A DNA stretch of 6,298 nt from NCBI GenBank assembly GCA_947462115.1, contig CANHON010000281.1, forward strand, positions 1 through 6,298, in the 5' to 3' direction. Origin of the DNA: Deltaproteobacteria bacterium (GTDB lineage Bacteria > Myxococcota_A > UBA796 > UBA2385). The translations under genes and the position numbers were made by a program. Below are positions 5,539 to 6,298 of the stretch, one piece after another (the first letter of the stretch is position 1; each line of letters begins with the position of its first letter). The notes under the pieces were generated by a model, which was not told the origin of the DNA, did not search any database, and was given only the letters and a program-made list of their open reading frames with translations.

Positions 5539-5649
5539 CCCCTCCCCTCTCCACTACGCTGGGCGCCCCGCGGGGCCCGCCCCGCGGCCGGGCGCTGGCG
5601 GGGGTTCGCGGCGGGGCCGCTCCGTCGGCGCGGGCGCCGACCCGCTGCG

Positions 5650-5709
5650 CGGCCCCTCGGCTCCCTGGCGCGCGCGAGGCGGCCCCTCGGCTCCGTGGCG
5701 CGCGCGAGG
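5650..5709. repeat. Two tandem copies of a 30-bp repeat
   Basis: Bases 5650-5679 and 5680-5709 are identical except for one position (C at 5665, G at 5695). Each unit starts CGGCCCCTCGGCTCC and ends GCGCGCGAGG. The array lies between the two plus-strand envelope genes, just upstream of the promoter at 5724. The 30-bp period would keep a reading frame, but the frames through it are Arg/Ala-rich shadow ORFs, so it is treated as noncoding. Confidence 0.85.
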
Positions 5710-5723
5710 CGGCGCCGCGGTCC

Positions 5724-5753
5724 TTGGGCGGGGCCGCCCGCCGGTGCTACGCT
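5724..5753 (+). promoter_or_regulatory. Predicted promoter of the MYXO-CTERM-like gene
   Basis: TTGGGC at 5724-5729 and TACGCT at 5748-5753 are spaced by 18 bp. Transcription would start near 5760, so the mRNA would begin almost at the GGAGG ribosome-binding site (5760-5764) and carry a very short leader. The match is modest; the shared TACGCT with the upstream gene and the placement are the main support. Confidence 0.4.
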
Positions 5754-5772
5754 GCGCCCGGAGGCGAAGTCC

Positions 5773-6231
5773 ATGGCGAACAACGGCGCGCGGCCCACGG
5801 TCCCCCCCACCCGGCGCAGCGGCGCGCGGCCCAGCGGGCGGCGCGGCGCGGCCGAGCTCGTGCTGGTGCTGCTCGCCGCCGTGATGGTCGGCGCAGCGAT
5901 GCTGGGCACCGACGGGCCCACCCGCCCACCCGCCGACACCGGCCTCGACACCGGCGCCGTCGACACCGCCGCCCCGGACACCGGCACCACCGACACCGGC
6001 ACCACCCCCGGCACCGACGGCACCGACGGCACCACCGACACCGCGGCGGCCACCGACAGCGCCGAGCCCTGCGACACCGGCGCCTGCGCCGAGGTGGCCC
6101 AGACCTCCGGCAGCGGCCTCGCGGGCGAGAAGGGCGGCTTCGGCTGCAGCGCCGCCCCGGTCGGGACGGCGGGCTCCGCGCTGATCGGCGGGCTCGCGCT
6201 GGTCGCGCTGCTCGGGCGCCGCCGCCGCTGA
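5773..6231 (+). CDS. Short surface protein with MYXO-CTERM-like sorting tail
   Basis: The 152-residue product has a basic N-terminus (R14, R15, R19, R23, R24), a hydrophobic helix (about 27-45) serving as signal peptide or anchor, a low-complexity Asp/Thr/Gly spacer (about 50-96, many DTG units), a cysteine pair (C100, C105), and a C-terminal tail: GGFGCSAAP with C125, a membrane helix (about 133-148) and terminal RRRR. This three-part tail matches MYXO-CTERM sorting signals, which in Myxococcota are thought to be processed at the invariant cysteine by the membrane protease myxosortase for display on the cell surface. There is no globular domain of any size, so the exposed part is essentially a flexible spacer. 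The ATG at 5773 has GGAGG 8 nt upstream (5760-5764). Its role is unknown. The tail assignment rests on pattern recognition, and the -GC- context is slightly looser than in textbook cases. Confidence 0.8.
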   Translation: MANNGARPTVPPTRRSGARPSGRRGAAELVLVLLAAVMVGAAMLGTDGPTRPPADTGLDTGAVDTAAPDTGTTDTGTTPGTDGTDGTTDTAAATDSAEPCDTGACAEVAQTSGSGLAGEKGGFGCSAAPVGTAGSALIGGLALVALLGRRRR

Positions 6232-6264
6232 GGGCGCGCCCGGGCCCACCCCACCGAGAGCAGC

Positions 6265-6298
6265 CTACAGCACGCCAATGTCCGCGCCCGGGCGGCCG
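6265..6298 (-). CDS. Possible 3' end of a gene entering from the right edge
   Basis: The minus strand from the edge reads GRPGADIGVL and stops at TAG (6267-6265). Nine of the ten sense codons end in G or C, and the frame would be convergent with the MYXO-CTERM-like gene, leaving a 33-bp gap. The stretch is too short to prove coding or suggest a product. Confidence 0.3.
   Translation of the reverse strand, partial: GRPGADIGVL

Noticed and set aside
5565..5576. Palindrome GCCCCGCGGGGC after the lipoprotein gene as a terminator
   Set aside because: It has no loop and no T-run, and short GC palindromes are expected often in this composition.
5535..6278. Minus-strand frames opposite the MYXO-CTERM-like gene
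   Set aside because: They are Ala/Arg/Pro/Val-rich mirror translations of a repetitive gene and have no domain.

Overview
The window is very GC-rich, with codons ending mostly in G or C, and it most resembles chromosomal DNA of a myxobacterium-like organism (Myxococcota). Three things suggest this: a small surface protein with a MYXO-CTERM-type tail (GC motif, membrane helix, terminal RRRR), a lipoprotein with an Asp/Gly-rich linker after its lipobox, and Asp-Thr-Gly low-complexity spacers. No mobile element, CRISPR array, rRNA or tRNA was found.

Layout from left to right. Positions 77-1177 (minus) encode peptide chain release factor 1 (prfA). Positions 1296-1694 (plus) encode a small membrane protein of unknown function. 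Positions 1729-3273 (minus) encode an exported Tat/lipoprotein-type phosphoesterase of the phospholipase C / acid phosphatase family; its 3' end meets that of the membrane protein at a hairpin in a 34-bp gap. Positions 3314-4543 (minus) encode a Rho transcription termination factor, 40 bp upstream of the phosphoesterase and probably cotranscribed with it. A 458-bp divergent control region (4544-5001) holds a good rho promoter, two related inverted repeats, a C-rich rho leader and a promoter for the next gene. Positions 5002-5538 (plus) encode a lipoprotein with an unrecognised beta-rich domain. A 234-bp gap with a 30-bp tandem repeat follows. Positions 5773-6231 (plus) encode the short MYXO-CTERM-like protein. 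Both window edges may carry tails of further genes.

rho and prfA near each other on one strand recall the bacterial rho-rpmE-prfA-prmC cluster. Here rpmE is absent between them, and a phosphoesterase and an oppositely oriented membrane-protein gene occupy the space. The Rho in this position is unusual. Its primary RNA-binding site, catalytic Glu, Walker B Asp and one arginine finger are intact, but the P-loop lysine is Arg, the R-loop lysine is Pro, the other arginine finger is Asp and a further active-site lysine is Glu. It may be a slow, altered or inactive motor that still binds RNA. This is the strongest candidate for new biology in the window. The other genes look like ordinary envelope and housekeeping functions, and I see no multi-gene defence, secretion or biosynthetic system.
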